DNA from: Allobaculum mucilyticum
GTDB taxonomy: Bacteria; Bacillota_I; Bacilli_A; Erysipelotrichales; Erysipelotrichaceae
Reading direction: 5' to 3'
DNA length: 64,000 nucleotides
NCBI RefSeq assembly: GCF_022701195.1
Contig: NZ_CP078089.1
Location: 2,604,001-2,668,000 of the forward strand
Positions 17,117 to 25,967 of this stretch are shown here, in pieces. The position numbers and the translations under genes were made by a program. The notes below the pieces were generated by a model. That model had not been told where the DNA came from, ran no database searches, and saw only the letters and a program-made list of their open reading frames with translations. Every line of letters starts with the position of its first letter. Position 1 is the first letter of the stretch.

Positions 17117-18202
17117 TTACTGTTCTGAGTCTTCTGGAGTGTCTGATTCTGTTTTATCGGAGCAGCAATGATGTCCGGCAAGACGGACTGGCTTCCAGAT
17201 GGGCATGTTTCCGTCAATCAGACCATACATACGCATTTCCTTTTGCAGAATGGTTTTTGTCCATTCATCCAGATCCCGGAAACGGCTGTACACAGGTGCA
17301 TATTCGGGCAGGGAAGCAAGCAGCCTCTGTCCTGTTTCATTCATACCTAAAAGGATCAGACTGAAGAAGAAGCGGTGTGCTTTCATCTCTTTTTTATCGA
17401 TCTGCATCAGAATCATCATGCAGGTTCTCTGAATGCGGGCTCGGCTATATGTCTTGGAAATGCAGGCATTCAGAAATCCGTCGTAATCCGCATGTTCAAG
17501 CGCGGCGCGGATCAGCCGGTATTCAATGCCTTCATCGACAAGAAAATACGTGCGGAGGATGGCAGGATCCGTTTCCATTAACATCAGCCGCAGATAGGGA
17601 TAATAGCTCTTCCAGCTCTGCGCTGGGTGAAAGTCTTTATCGCCTTCCTGCTTCAGACCTTCAAAATAGTCTCTGCGGATGGCGGTTGCGGATTTGAGCG
17701 ACTGGTTGCGCAGATACGGTTTGAACGATATGCCAAATTCTCTGGCCCAGCGGATGTACTGGATGGCCAGAATGTCATTTGGACCAGGCGCAATGCCCTG
17801 GTTCTGTGCATTGCGGGCCAGGGAAGTGGTAGGATCCGGTTCAAGTGTCCTGATGGCATCTGCACTCTGTTCAAGAAGAGTGCCGTCTGCGCTCTCGCTG
17901 CCAAAGCAGAGCAGGTTAACTCCTGCACATTTGAGTGCTTCAATAGCATACAGAGCAAAGTAATCGGCACTCTGCATGGCATAGACGGCCGGCAGAGCGA
18001 TGACCAGGTCTGCACCGGCTTCTAATGCCAGCCGGGTCTTGGTCTGCGGGTCCATTAAAGAGGGAAGACCCCGGCTTGAAAAATATGTAGATACGACAAC
18101 GACCAGACAGCCATCGCCAATATCTTTTCTTACACGCTGAATGAGTTCAAGATGCCCGGCATGAAACGGGTTGAACTCCGCGATAATTCCTGCAGTAATC
18201 AT
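17117..18202 (-). CDS. tmcAL: tRNA(Met) cytidine acetate ligase TmcAL
   Basis: Nucleotidyltransferase-like ligase (formerly DUF795/YlbM) that makes N4-acetylcytidine at the wobble position of elongator tRNA-Met from acetate and ATP. The 361-residue protein opens with the signature GIIAEFNPFHAGHLELI, a HIGH-like motif, and has FSSRGLPSLMDPQTKTRLAL, VIALPAVYAMQSADYFA and the conserved RNQSLKSATAIRR segment. It is shorter than Bacillus TmcAL (about 400) at the C-terminus. AGGTAG lies 9 bases before the ATG. First gene of a leftward pair. Confidence 0.88.
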   Translation of the reverse strand: MITAGIIAEFNPFHAGHLELIQRVRKDIGDGCLVVVVSTYFSSRGLPSLMDPQTKTRLALEAGADLVIALPAVYAMQSADYFALYAIEALKCAGVNLLCFGSESADGTLLEQSADAIRTLEPDPTTSLARNAQNQGIAPGPNDILAIQYIRWAREFGISFKPYLRNQSLKSATAIRRDYFEGLKQEGDKDFHPAQSWKSYYPYLRLMLMETDPAILRTYFLVDEGIEYRLIRAALEHADYDGFLNACISKTYSRARIQRTCMMILMQIDKKEMKAHRFFFSLILLGMNETGQRLLASLPEYAPVYSRFRDLDEWTKTILQKEMRMYGLIDGNMPIWKPVRLAGHHCCSDKTESDTPEDSEQ

Positions 18203-18469
18203 GGATTCAGTCTACCTGAAACGGATGAAGGATGCCTGTGCAGACTCAAAAACGGCCGATCTGCTGGATGAACAGCCAGGAAATGATTCAGGAATGCACG
18301 TGATTTGATCAGATGGTGTTTGGAACGATCGCACAGATACGATAGGATAGTGTTGTTTGCCTGCCGGATCTTCCGGCAAGTTCGCATTGCTTTTGAGAAT
18401 TAACAGAATAAACAGAAAGATTCAGATTGAAACAGAATTCAGATTCATGGATTAAGGAGGAATCACAGC

Positions 18470-19165
18470 ATGACATTTCGTAAATCCGCCGGCCTTCTTG
18501 CCTGCGCAATTGCGCTTAGCATGGCAGCCGGCTGCTCATCATCGACTGGCAGCACCGCTGACAAAACATCAAGCTCTGCAGTCAGCTCCATTGCAAGTTC
18601 AGAGACCGTTTCTGCCGTTTCTACAGCTCCCCGTCAGACACATTCGATCCCTGGCGGCAAGCAGTACAAAGCCACAATCAAAGTCAAAGGCTACGATACG
18701 CCGATTGTCTTTACGATGGATGAGGGCATTGCACCGGAATCCGTCGACAACTTTGTCTCTCTTGCAGACAGCGGCTTCTATGACGGTCTGACGTTCCACC
18801 GCATTATGGAAGGCTTCATGATCCAGGGCGGCGACCCAAGAGGCGACGGTACAGGCGGAAGCTCCCACCAGATTTACGGCGAATTTGCAGAGAACGGATT
18901 CGACAACTCGCTCGAACATGTTCGTGGAACGGTATCCATGGCAAGAAGCTCTGATCCGGATTCGGCAAGCAGCCAGTTCTTCATCGTTCAGGATGATTCG
19001 CAGTTCCTGGATGGCCAGTATGCAGCATTCGGAACGGTAGTCAGTGGCATGGAAGTTGTCGATGAAATTGCCGAAACCGCAAAGCCGACCGATAACAACG
19101 GCTCAATCACCAAATCCGACCAGCCGGTTATCGAATCGATTACCATCGAAGAAGTCGACGAATAA
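18470..19165 (+). CDS. Peptidyl-prolyl cis-trans isomerase, cyclophilin-type lipoprotein
   Basis: A 231-residue exported cyclophilin. It has a lipoprotein signal with lipobox MAAGC, a Ser-rich linker to about residue 55, then a cyclophilin domain with FVSLADSGFYDGLTFHRIM, FMIQGGDPRGDGTGGS, GTVSMARSSDPDSASSQFFI and FLDGQYAAFGTVVSGMEVVD. The catalytic Arg in FHRI and the Q-G-GDP segment are present, so it should isomerise proline bonds in secreted proteins. SD TAAGGAGG is 9 bases before ATG. It stands alone, with a terminator 190 bases downstream. Confidence 0.93.
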   Translation: MTFRKSAGLLACAIALSMAAGCSSSTGSTADKTSSSAVSSIASSETVSAVSTAPRQTHSIPGGKQYKATIKVKGYDTPIVFTMDEGIAPESVDNFVSLADSGFYDGLTFHRIMEGFMIQGGDPRGDGTGGSSHQIYGEFAENGFDNSLEHVRGTVSMARSSDPDSASSQFFIVQDDSQFLDGQYAAFGTVVSGMEVVDEIAETAKPTDNNGSITKSDQPVIESITIEEVDE

Positions 19166-19356
19166 TCACATTCCCCGATTTTCTGATCTGCGCAGTTCTC
19201 TCTTCTGTTTTTAAGTTCCAACAGAAGAATTTCAGAGCGCTTACACGCTCAAGGACAGATTCAAAACGGGATCCCTTTGCTGCCATACAGGCTTAAAATC
19301 AGGTGGTGCAGGGGTTCAGTTAAAAATTGAGGAAGAAAAAAGACGATATATACAGG

Positions 19357-19397
19357 AAAAATGAACAGGATGCAATTTTGGCTTGTTCATTTTTTTC
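19357..19397 (+). terminator. Terminator upstream of the DUF177-rpmF promoter
   Basis: AAAATGAACA (19357-19366) pairs with TGTTCATTTT (19384-19393), followed by a run of T. It isolates the next promoter from upstream transcription. Confidence 0.75.
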
Positions 19398-19402
19398 CTG
19401 GT

Positions 19403-19431
19403 TTGACAATCGATACAGGCCTGCATATAAT
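19403..19431 (+). promoter_or_regulatory. Consensus sigma-A promoter for DUF177-rpmF
   Basis: TTGACA (19403-19408), 17-base spacer, TATAAT (19426-19431): a perfect match to the vegetative consensus. Expected transcription start near 19438, which argues for the GTG start at 19458 rather than the ATG at 19437. Confidence 0.9.
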
Positions 19432-19457
19432 ATCAAATGCTACATGAGGTGAATGTC

Positions 19458-19985
19458 GTGAAGTACAGAAGAAGCGATTTTCTGGCAGCCGATGAATCCT
19501 CGATTCCAGTCGATTTCGATCTGGAACTGAGCGATGATCAGTTTGCCAATACGCCTGTCAAGGCTGTTGAAGAATGTCATGTTACCGGCGTTCTGCATTT
19601 TGACGGCCGCAGCAGAGTCATAAGTCATCTTCATTACACCGGCGTGATGATCGTGGAAGATTCGATTACATCAGAAGACCTCGAATATGATTTCGAAGCC
19701 GAATCTGAAAAAGAGTATTCCTTCGATCCCGTAGATAAGAGCGATGCCGCCGATCCCGAAGACGAAGAAGTCATCGTGGTCGCCCGGGATACCATTGATC
19801 TTACCGATGAAGCAGTCGAAGCCATTGTGTATGAAGCACCCATGAGCATTACCCGTTTGGCCCGCGAGGACTATCCGAAAGGCGCTGACTGGGTTCTGAT
19901 CTCCGATCAGGATAAACAGGACAGCGAACCCCAGGAAGATCCGCGATGGGCAAAACTCAAAGAATTGAATTTCGAGGATAACTAG
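19458..19985 (+). CDS. DUF177 (YceD-family) protein
   Basis: A 175-residue acidic protein of the DUF177/YceD family, which is nearly always encoded just before rpmF and has been linked to 23S rRNA metabolism in bacteria and plastids. The conserved [23 protein letters not shown]-like core (here written in part: [16 protein letters not shown]) and the acidic C-terminal PRWAKLKEL segment support the call. The start is GTG at 19458 with GAGGTGA 5 bases upstream; this fits the promoter, whose transcript would begin about 20 bases earlier. rpmF starts 11 bases after the stop. Confidence 0.85.
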   Translation: MKYRRSDFLAADESSIPVDFDLELSDDQFANTPVKAVEECHVTGVLHFDGRSRVISHLHYTGVMIVEDSITSEDLEYDFEAESEKEYSFDPVDKSDAADPEDEEVIVVARDTIDLTDEAVEAIVYEAPMSITRLAREDYPKGADWVLISDQDKQDSEPQEDPRWAKLKELNFEDN

Positions 19986-19996
19986 GAGGTGCGACA

Positions 19997-20179
19997 ATGG
20001 CTGTTCAGCAGAGAAGAGGTTCCAAACATCGTAAAGCGAAAAGAAGAACCCACTACAAACTGACAAAACCGGCTCTGGTTAAATGCCCTGAGTGCGGCGA
20101 ATACAAACTGTCCCACAAAGTTTGCCCATCTTGCGGAAAGTATAAAGGCAGACAGGCAGTAGTCATCAACAACGACTAA
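19997..20179 (+). CDS. rpmF: 50S ribosomal protein L32
   Basis: A 60-residue basic protein beginning [19 protein letters not shown], with a zinc-ribbon of two CxxC pairs (CPECGEY and CPSCGKY), so it is the zinc-binding (C+) form. Strong SD AGGAGG. Cotranscribed with the DUF177 gene from the consensus promoter at 19403; a terminator follows 15 bases after the stop. Confidence 0.97.
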   Translation: MAVQQRRGSKHRKAKRRTHYKLTKPALVKCPECGEYKLSHKVCPSCGKYKGRQAVVINND

Positions 20180-20193
20180 CAACAGGCGTTTTC

Positions 20194-20219
20194 AAGCAGA
20201 GATCTCTCTGCTTTTTTTA
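20194..20219 (+). terminator. Terminator after rpmF
   Basis: AAGCAGAG pairs with CTCTGCTT around a four-base loop, followed by TTTTTTT. Confidence 0.9.
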
Positions 20220-20406
20220 TTGTCTGAACCCGTCGTTCCTGATCTTTCCGGTCATGGATCCGGATCTTTATACCGGAATGTACAAACGCCTGTCACATAT
20301 TTATCAAAATGTTTGTCCGGTTTATGGGAAATATGGTCCTCTTTTGAGGCCCTGGCTAAGAATTGTTTGGTATTTGGCTGAAATCGGGCGGAATGGCGCA
20401 GGAATA

Positions 20407-20418
20407 GTGAGCGCTCAC
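20407..20418. promoter_or_regulatory. Perfect palindrome identical to the symmetric lac operator core
   Basis: GTGAGCGCTCAC is a 12-base perfect palindrome ending 9 bases upstream of the -35 element of the rny promoter. It equals the centre of the artificial symmetric lac operator and is the kind of site bound by LacI-family regulators. The flanking bases (AATA / ATGG) do not extend the symmetry. No LacI-type gene is in the window. Confidence 0.45.
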
Positions 20419-20427
20419 ATGGATACA

Positions 20428-20455
20428 TGGACAAAAATATGTGATTTGCTATAAT
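20428..20455 (+). promoter_or_regulatory. Sigma-A promoter of rny
   Basis: TGGACA (20428-20433), 16-base spacer, TATAAT (20450-20455). The predicted start is about 30 bases before the rny ATG. The 312-base gap between rpmF and rny holds this promoter, the palindrome and the rpmF terminator, with no gene. Confidence 0.8.
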
Positions 20456-20491
20456 TGAATAGCTTTATTTTATGGAAGGACAGAGAAAACA

Positions 20492-22048
20492 ATGACAACA
20501 GTATTGTGGTCTCTGGCCGGGATAGTAATCGGACTTGCTCTTGGAATTATCGGCTCGATCGCCTATTCCAAAGCCGGTCTGAATAAAAATCAGCAGCAGG
20601 CAGCACAGATCCTCAGTCAGGCAAATTCCGAAGCGGAAGCCCGGCTTAAACAGGCCGTGCTGGACGGCAAAACACAGGTCCATGATCTGAAAGTAGAAGC
20701 GGAAAAGGAAATCAAGGAGCGCCGTCAGGAAGCCGTTGATCTTGAGAATTCTCTTCTTCGTCGCGAAGACAGTCTGAATTTCCGTGATCAGTCGCTTAAC
20801 CAGAAGGAAAAAGAACTCAACGGACAGATGAAAAAGGTTAACGAACGTCTGGCCGGTCTTGAGGAAAAAGAAAAACAGCTCCAGCAGGAAATTGACCGCC
20901 AGATCGAGGTGCTTGAAGGCGTCGCCCGCATGACAAGTCAGGAAGCCAGGGATGAACTCTTCGCACTTGTTGAAAAACAGATGGAACACGAGACGATGAC
21001 CTACATCAAAGAAAAAGAAGATGAGGCCAGAAGTCAGGCGTCCCAGCGTGCACAGGAGATTATTGCTCTGAGCATCGAACGCATGGCCCAGCAGGAAACG
21101 ATGGACCGTACGGTCGCCGTTGTCCAGATTCCCTCGGAAGAAATGAAGGGACGAATCATCGGACGTGAAGGCCGCAACATCCGCGCCTTCGAACAGGCAA
21201 CCGGCGTCGAGCTCAACATTGACGATACCCCTGATCTGATTACGATCACCTGCTTCAACCCGATCCGCCGTGAAGTCGCCCGTCTTGCTCTCGAATACCT
21301 GATCCGTGACGGACGCATTCAGCCAGGACGCATTGAGGAAGCTGTCAAGAAATTCCAGCATGAAGTCGAAGCCGAAATTCTGAAAGCCGGTGAAGAAACC
21401 GTCTTCAAACTCGGTATCGGCCGCATCGACAGAGAAATCGTCCGCCTGATCGGTACTCTGAAGTACCGTTTCTCGTATGGACAGAATGCTCTTCAGCATT
21501 CGATCGAAGTCGCGCTCATCGCCGGAACGATGGCTGCTGAGCTGGGTCTCAACCAGCATATGGCCAAACGGGCCGGTCTTCTGCACGATATCGGCAAGGC
21601 GTTGAATATCGATCAGCAGGAAGGCAGCCACGTCGACCTGGGTTACAAATTCTGCAAGAAACACGGAGAAAAGGAAATCGTTCTCAATGCCATTGCGTCA
21701 CACCATGGCGATACGGAGCCGAAATTCCTGACCTCGCATCTGGTTATTGCTGCAGATACCATTTCTGCTGCACGACCGGGAGCACGCAAGGAAAGCGCTC
21801 AGGCTTATATTGAGCGTCTTGAAAACCTTGAAAAGATTGCCCGCGAGTTCGAAGGCGTTTCGAATGCCTTTGCGATTCAGGCAGGACGCGAAATCCGTAT
21901 CATGGTTGTACCGGAACAGGTCAGCGATACGCAGTGTATCAAAATGGCCCGTGCAATCCGAGACAAAATCGAATCTGAACTGACATATCCCGGACAGATT
22001 AAAGTGAATGTAATCCGCGAAGTCCGAGCACAGGAAATTGCGAAATAA
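20492..22048 (+). CDS. rny: Ribonuclease Y
   Basis: Membrane-anchored endoribonuclease that starts mRNA decay in Bacillota. The 518-residue protein has one N-terminal transmembrane segment (about residues 4-26), a long coiled coil (about 35-200) rich in Glu/Lys/Gln, a KH domain (MKGRIIGREGRNIRAFE), and an HD domain with LLHDIGKALNID and the SHVDLGYKFCKKHGE segment. All family parts are present and the length is normal. AAGGA lies upstream of ATG. It has its own promoter and terminator, so it is monocistronic. Confidence 0.97.
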   Translation: MTTVLWSLAGIVIGLALGIIGSIAYSKAGLNKNQQQAAQILSQANSEAEARLKQAVLDGKTQVHDLKVEAEKEIKERRQEAVDLENSLLRREDSLNFRDQSLNQKEKELNGQMKKVNERLAGLEEKEKQLQQEIDRQIEVLEGVARMTSQEARDELFALVEKQMEHETMTYIKEKEDEARSQASQRAQEIIALSIERMAQQETMDRTVAVVQIPSEEMKGRIIGREGRNIRAFEQATGVELNIDDTPDLITITCFNPIRREVARLALEYLIRDGRIQPGRIEEAVKKFQHEVEAEILKAGEETVFKLGIGRIDREIVRLIGTLKYRFSYGQNALQHSIEVALIAGTMAAELGLNQHMAKRAGLLHDIGKALNIDQQEGSHVDLGYKFCKKHGEKEIVLNAIASHHGDTEPKFLTSHLVIAADTISAARPGARKESAQAYIERLENLEKIAREFEGVSNAFAIQAGREIRIMVVPEQVSDTQCIKMARAIRDKIESELTYPGQIKVNVIREVRAQEIAK

Positions 22049-22060
22049 ACAGACAGCTTC

Positions 22061-22085
22061 AAAAACCGCCGCAAGGCGGTTTTTT
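22061..22085 (+). terminator. Terminator after rny
   Basis: AAAAACCGCC (22061-22070) and GGCGGTTTTT (22075-22084) form a perfect stem closed by a GCAA tetraloop, with a T run. Confidence 0.95.
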
Positions 22086-22165
22086 AAATGGAAGGCTGCC
22101 TGAGACATTGTTCAGGCAATCGAAAATGACAGCTCACTTTAACCTGTGTACACTCAAGAAGCAAA

Positions 22166-22186
22166 TGAACCGGATTTTCCGGTTCA
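22166..22186. other. Inverted repeat in the miaB leader
   Basis: TGAACCGGA and TCCGGTTCA form a perfect 9-bp inverted repeat around TTT, with no T tract after it. It lies 140 bases before the miaB start and may be an operator or RNA hairpin. Confidence 0.35.
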
Positions 22187-22326
22187 CAGTCTCAGATGCA
22201 GGACTGCGAAAACAGAAAAGACTGTCCCAGACGAATCGCAGCCCTGTACAGAAACACGAAATCACTGACATACAGTCACGCAGTTACATGCTGCATAAAC
22301 AACATAAACAGAAAGAGAGGAACGGC

Positions 22327-23772
22327 ATGAAAATCAAAGACACCTGGCATCTGCCTGATACAAGACAGGCAGCCCGACGCATCGAAAAAACATCGCCGAC
22401 CATTCATGGCATTTCCATCAGCGAAGCGCAGAAAACGCTCGGAAACGGAAAAACCTACTATATATCTACATACGGCTGTCAGGCCAATGAGCGAGACTCC
22501 GAAAACCTCGCCGGCATTCTGGAAGCCTGCGGTTATGCTCCGGCAGACACAGCAGAGAATGCAGACATCATTCTGATGAATACCTGCGGCATCCGCGAAA
22601 ACGCCGCAAACAATGTCCTTGGTGAAGTAGGCAATCACAAAAAGCAGTGGAAACAGAAACCCGATACGCTGATTGGCGTATGCGGCTGCATGGTTCAGGA
22701 AGAAGGCTTTACCCGGACTCTGCTTGAAAAATATCCCTGGGTCCATCTGATCTTCGGTACCCACAACTTTCCAAACCTGCCTGAGTATCTTGAGCGGGCA
22801 CAGAACGGCGAAAAGGTCGTTGAGATCTATTCGCGCGAGGGCGAAATCTACGAAGATCTGCCCGAGCACCGTCAGGGCCGCTATAAAGGTCTGGTCAATA
22901 TCATGTACGGCTGCGACAAGTTCTGCACCTACTGCATTGTTCCTTATACCCGCGGCAGACAGCGTTCAAGAAAGCTCGAAGACATCCTGGAAGAAGTCCG
23001 TACACTGAAAAAGCTTGGCTATAAGGAAATCACGCTGCTTGGACAGAACGTCAACGCGTATGGAAAGGACCTTGAAGACGGCGTCGAGTTCTCGACCGTT
23101 CTTGAAGAGACCGCAAAAACAGGCATTGAGCGCGTACGCTTCATGACGTCTCATCCCTGGGATTTCTCTGAAAAGATGATCGATATCATCGCTAAATATC
23201 CCAACATCATGCCGTTTGTTCATCTGCCTCTGCAGAGCGGCGATGATGAAATCCTGCGCCGGATGGGACGCCGCTATACAAGCGAAGAGTATCTGCGCCT
23301 GTTCCATATGATCAAAGACCGTGTTCCTGGCGTAGCCATTTCGACTGATATTATCGTCGGCTTCCCCGGCGAAGATGAAGAAGCCTTTGAACATACGCTC
23401 GATGTGGTCCGGGAATGCACTTTTGACAACGCCTATACCTTTATTTATTCCCCAAGACCTGGAACTCCGGCTGCCCGCATGGAAGACGACTGTGATCTGG
23501 CCGTCAAAAAAGAGCGCCTCTATAAGCTCAATAAGCTCTGGAACGATCTGGCTCTGGAAGCTCATCAGAAATATAAAGGAGAGATCGTCACCGTTCTTGT
23601 TGATGGTCCGTCCAAAAAGAACCCGAATATTCTTTCCGGCTACAGCGAGCATGCCATTCCGGTCAACTTCAGTGCACCTGATCCATCCGCAATTGAAGAA
23701 GGCGATCTGGTCCGCGTACGGATCACAGACGTGCATACCTTCAGTCTCAACGGCGAACTGGCGGAAGAATAA
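22327..23772 (+). CDS. miaB: tRNA-2-methylthio-N6-dimethylallyladenosine synthase MiaB
   Basis: Radical-SAM methylthiotransferase acting on i6A37 of tRNAs. The 481-residue protein has the N-terminal UPF0004 domain with its three cluster cysteines (YGCQANERDSE, NTCGIRENA, GVCGCMVQE), the radical-SAM motif CDKFCTYC followed by IVPYTRGRQRSR, and a C-terminal TRAM domain. ATG 22327 has AGAGG upstream and gives a product of family length; the open frame extends 219 bases further upstream but that part has no family match. The RNase J homolog follows after 53 bases. Confidence 0.96.
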   Translation: MKIKDTWHLPDTRQAARRIEKTSPTIHGISISEAQKTLGNGKTYYISTYGCQANERDSENLAGILEACGYAPADTAENADIILMNTCGIRENAANNVLGEVGNHKKQWKQKPDTLIGVCGCMVQEEGFTRTLLEKYPWVHLIFGTHNFPNLPEYLERAQNGEKVVEIYSREGEIYEDLPEHRQGRYKGLVNIMYGCDKFCTYCIVPYTRGRQRSRKLEDILEEVRTLKKLGYKEITLLGQNVNAYGKDLEDGVEFSTVLEETAKTGIERVRFMTSHPWDFSEKMIDIIAKYPNIMPFVHLPLQSGDDEILRRMGRRYTSEEYLRLFHMIKDRVPGVAISTDIIVGFPGEDEEAFEHTLDVVRECTFDNAYTFIYSPRPGTPAARMEDDCDLAVKKERLYKLNKLWNDLALEAHQKYKGEIVTVLVDGPSKKNPNILSGYSEHAIPVNFSAPDPSAIEEGDLVRVRITDVHTFSLNGELAEE

Positions 23773-23825
23773 AATCTCAATGGTATACTGAAACTGAACA
23801 GATCAATCGATTTATGGAGATAGCC

Positions 23826-25559
23826 ATGCACGAAAAAGCAGAAATGAAAAAGTCTGACCTCAAAGCTGAAGGTGCAAAGACGAACGAAGTCGTCCGCATC
23901 TTTGCGCTTGGCGGTCTGGACGAAGACGGAAAGAATCTGACCGTCATTGAAATAGACGGCGATATTTACATCGTCGAGTGCGGCCTGAAATTTCCAAATG
24001 ACAATGCCTCTCTTGGCGTAGAGTGCATTGTCCCGGATTTTTCCTGGCTCAAAGAGCATGAAGACCGCATCAAAGGCATTCTGATTACCCACGGACACGA
24101 TGATGTCATGGGTGCTCTGCCTTATTTACTCAAAGAGATCAAAGCGGATGTCTATGTCAGTCCGTTTACCGAGCGCGTTGTCTCGGATCTTCTCAAAGCC
24201 AATAAGATTACCGGCGTCCGCCTGAAAACGGTCAAGCACCGCGATACGAAAAAGATCGGCGGCCGTCAGGTCATCTTCTTCCCGATGACCCATTCCTATC
24301 CGCAGACCTACGGATTCGGCATCCGCACAAATTACGGCTATATTGTCTACTCCGGTGAATTCATTGAAGAATACGACGATATTTCCCGCGCCTATCAGGG
24401 CGACTTTGCGTTTGCTTCCCGTTTTAAAAACGACGGCGTACTTGTGCTGCTGCAGGATTCCAAGGGATCGGAAAATGCGCTGCATACCTCGCCGCGCCAC
24501 AAAGTCACTCCGTATTTTGAAAAAGTGCTCGATGAGCATGAACATCAGCGGATTTTCGTAGAAATCTACACCCAGTCCGTCTACCGCATTCAGGAAATCA
24601 TTACCTGCTGCATCGAGCGCAAACGCAAGATGTGCTTCTATTCCAAAGAACTCAAGCAGCTGGTTGCCGGTCTGGAAAGCATTACGGAAGCCGTTCCGCC
24701 TGAACTCGTCGTTCCGACTTCGCAGATCGATAAGACAGACGATGTGGTTGTCATCATCTCCGGACAGGGCAAGGCGCTCTTCCAGCTGATGAGCAACATC
24801 GCCAACAACGAAGTCGATGATGTTGAATTCAAGGAGAGCGATGTCATTGTCGTTGCTACGCCTCTGGTTCCCGGTGTGGAAAAAGAGTTCAAGAGCATGG
24901 AAAACGACATCTACAAACGTCAGGGAACGATCGTCAAGATCGACCGCAACGTTTTAGGCATGCACCCTTCCAAAGAAGACCTCAAGATGGTCATCTATAC
25001 GACCAACCCGAAATACTACATCCCAATCAAAGGCGAATACCGAATGCTCTGCGCGAATGCCATGGTTGCTGAAGAGATGAATATTCCGCCAGAAAACATC
25101 ATCATTCTCGATAACGGCGAGATGGCGACCTTTATCAACGGCGAACTGCAGCCGGGCCGTGAAACGCTCGAACTGCATGAAACGCTTGTTGACGGCAACG
25201 CAAACTGGGATATGGCCGGTGTTGTTCTTAAAGACCGCGAGATTCTTTCCACTGACGGTGTCATGGTTCTGGCGATCGGCCTCGATTTCCGGACAAAGAA
25301 AATCGTCAACGGTCCGGATATCCAGACCCGCGGACTGGTTTACGTACGCGACGCCGAGTACCTGACAAGAGAAGTCACCCGCATCATGGAAGAGACGATC
25401 AGTGAAATGGTCGAAGCGCATAAATACGACAATATCGAATGCCGTGCACAGATCCGTGAACGCGTCGCCCGCTATGTATTCAAACAGACCGCAAAGCGTC
25501 CGATGATCCTTCCGGTCATCCTGGAACTCAATCCAAAAAACTCGCTGAGCGGCAGCTGA
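23826..25559 (+). CDS. Ribonuclease J homolog with a degraded active site (J2-like)
   Basis: A 577-residue beta-CASP metallo-beta-lactamase protein with the domain order and length of RNase J, the 5'-end-sensing ribonuclease. Catalytic residues are altered: the metal motif HxHxDH reads H89-G-H-D-D93-V94; the usual TGDF Asp is Glu in SGEF (E178); the beta-CASP SGH segment is replaced by LGMHPSKEDLK; and the PxHGEY His is Lys (K402, PIKGEYRML). H156 in THSYP is kept. The fold is intact and there is no frameshift, which suggests a non-catalytic or weak subunit like RNase J2 in cocci, paired with an active J1 elsewhere (inference). SD GGAGA is 5 bases before ATG 23826. Confidence 0.88.
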   Translation: MHEKAEMKKSDLKAEGAKTNEVVRIFALGGLDEDGKNLTVIEIDGDIYIVECGLKFPNDNASLGVECIVPDFSWLKEHEDRIKGILITHGHDDVMGALPYLLKEIKADVYVSPFTERVVSDLLKANKITGVRLKTVKHRDTKKIGGRQVIFFPMTHSYPQTYGFGIRTNYGYIVYSGEFIEEYDDISRAYQGDFAFASRFKNDGVLVLLQDSKGSENALHTSPRHKVTPYFEKVLDEHEHQRIFVEIYTQSVYRIQEIITCCIERKRKMCFYSKELKQLVAGLESITEAVPPELVVPTSQIDKTDDVVVIISGQGKALFQLMSNIANNEVDDVEFKESDVIVVATPLVPGVEKEFKSMENDIYKRQGTIVKIDRNVLGMHPSKEDLKMVIYTTNPKYYIPIKGEYRMLCANAMVAEEMNIPPENIIILDNGEMATFINGELQPGRETLELHETLVDGNANWDMAGVVLKDREILSTDGVMVLAIGLDFRTKKIVNGPDIQTRGLVYVRDAEYLTREVTRIMEETISEMVEAHKYDNIECRAQIRERVARYVFKQTAKRPMILPVILELNPKNSLSGS

Positions 25560-25592
25560 TCAAACTGCTGAATTCTTCTTTATGACATTTTG

Positions 25593-25657
25593 AAAGCTCC
25601 CTGCCGGATGCGTTCTGCTGGCTGCAGAATGAACACGGATAGGGAGCTTTTCTTTTT
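25593..25657 (+). terminator. Terminator after the RNase J homolog
   Basis: AAAGCTCCCT (25593-25602) pairs with AGGGAGCTTT (25641-25650) with a 38-base loop, followed by TCTTTTT. Confidence 0.8.
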
Positions 25658-25800
25658 GGGAATTTCCGACAATTGAACCGGGAGGTATCAAACGAGCCTG
25701 AAAAACAGAGAGTGTTCTGTTTCCTGACGCAAATCTGCTCATAATAAAAGGGATTCGCCCTGAAGCTGACCTTACAGGAAGTCTCTGGGCGGAATCTGAA

Positions 25801-25949
25801 GGTTATTGCAGGCAGACAGAAGAATAAAATCTGTTTACTGCAGAATAACCATGATTCTGCGACACTTCAGGAAAACGGCCTGATGTTATAAGATAGAGAA
25901 ACGCCGCTGCAGACAGACAGCCAAAACACTTTGTCCAACTGTCTGCAGC
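25801..25949 (+). other. Two hairpins in the ftsK leader
   Basis: GGTTATTGCAG (25801-25811) pairs with CTGCAGAATAACC (25838-25850) with a 2-base bulge. GCTGCAGACAG (25906-25916) pairs perfectly with CTGTCTGCAGC (25939-25949), ending just before the SD of ftsK. No gene lies in the 408-base gap. The second hairpin could influence access to the ribosome binding site. A weak promoter-like TATAAG lies at about 25887. Confidence 0.45.
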
Positions 25950-25967
25950 ATAAGAAAGGATGATTCA

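Noticed and set aside
20465-21664. 399-codon minus-strand frame inside rny
   Set aside because: Shadow of the coiled-coil and KH coding sequence; Phe/Leu-rich composition reflects complement of Glu/Lys codons.
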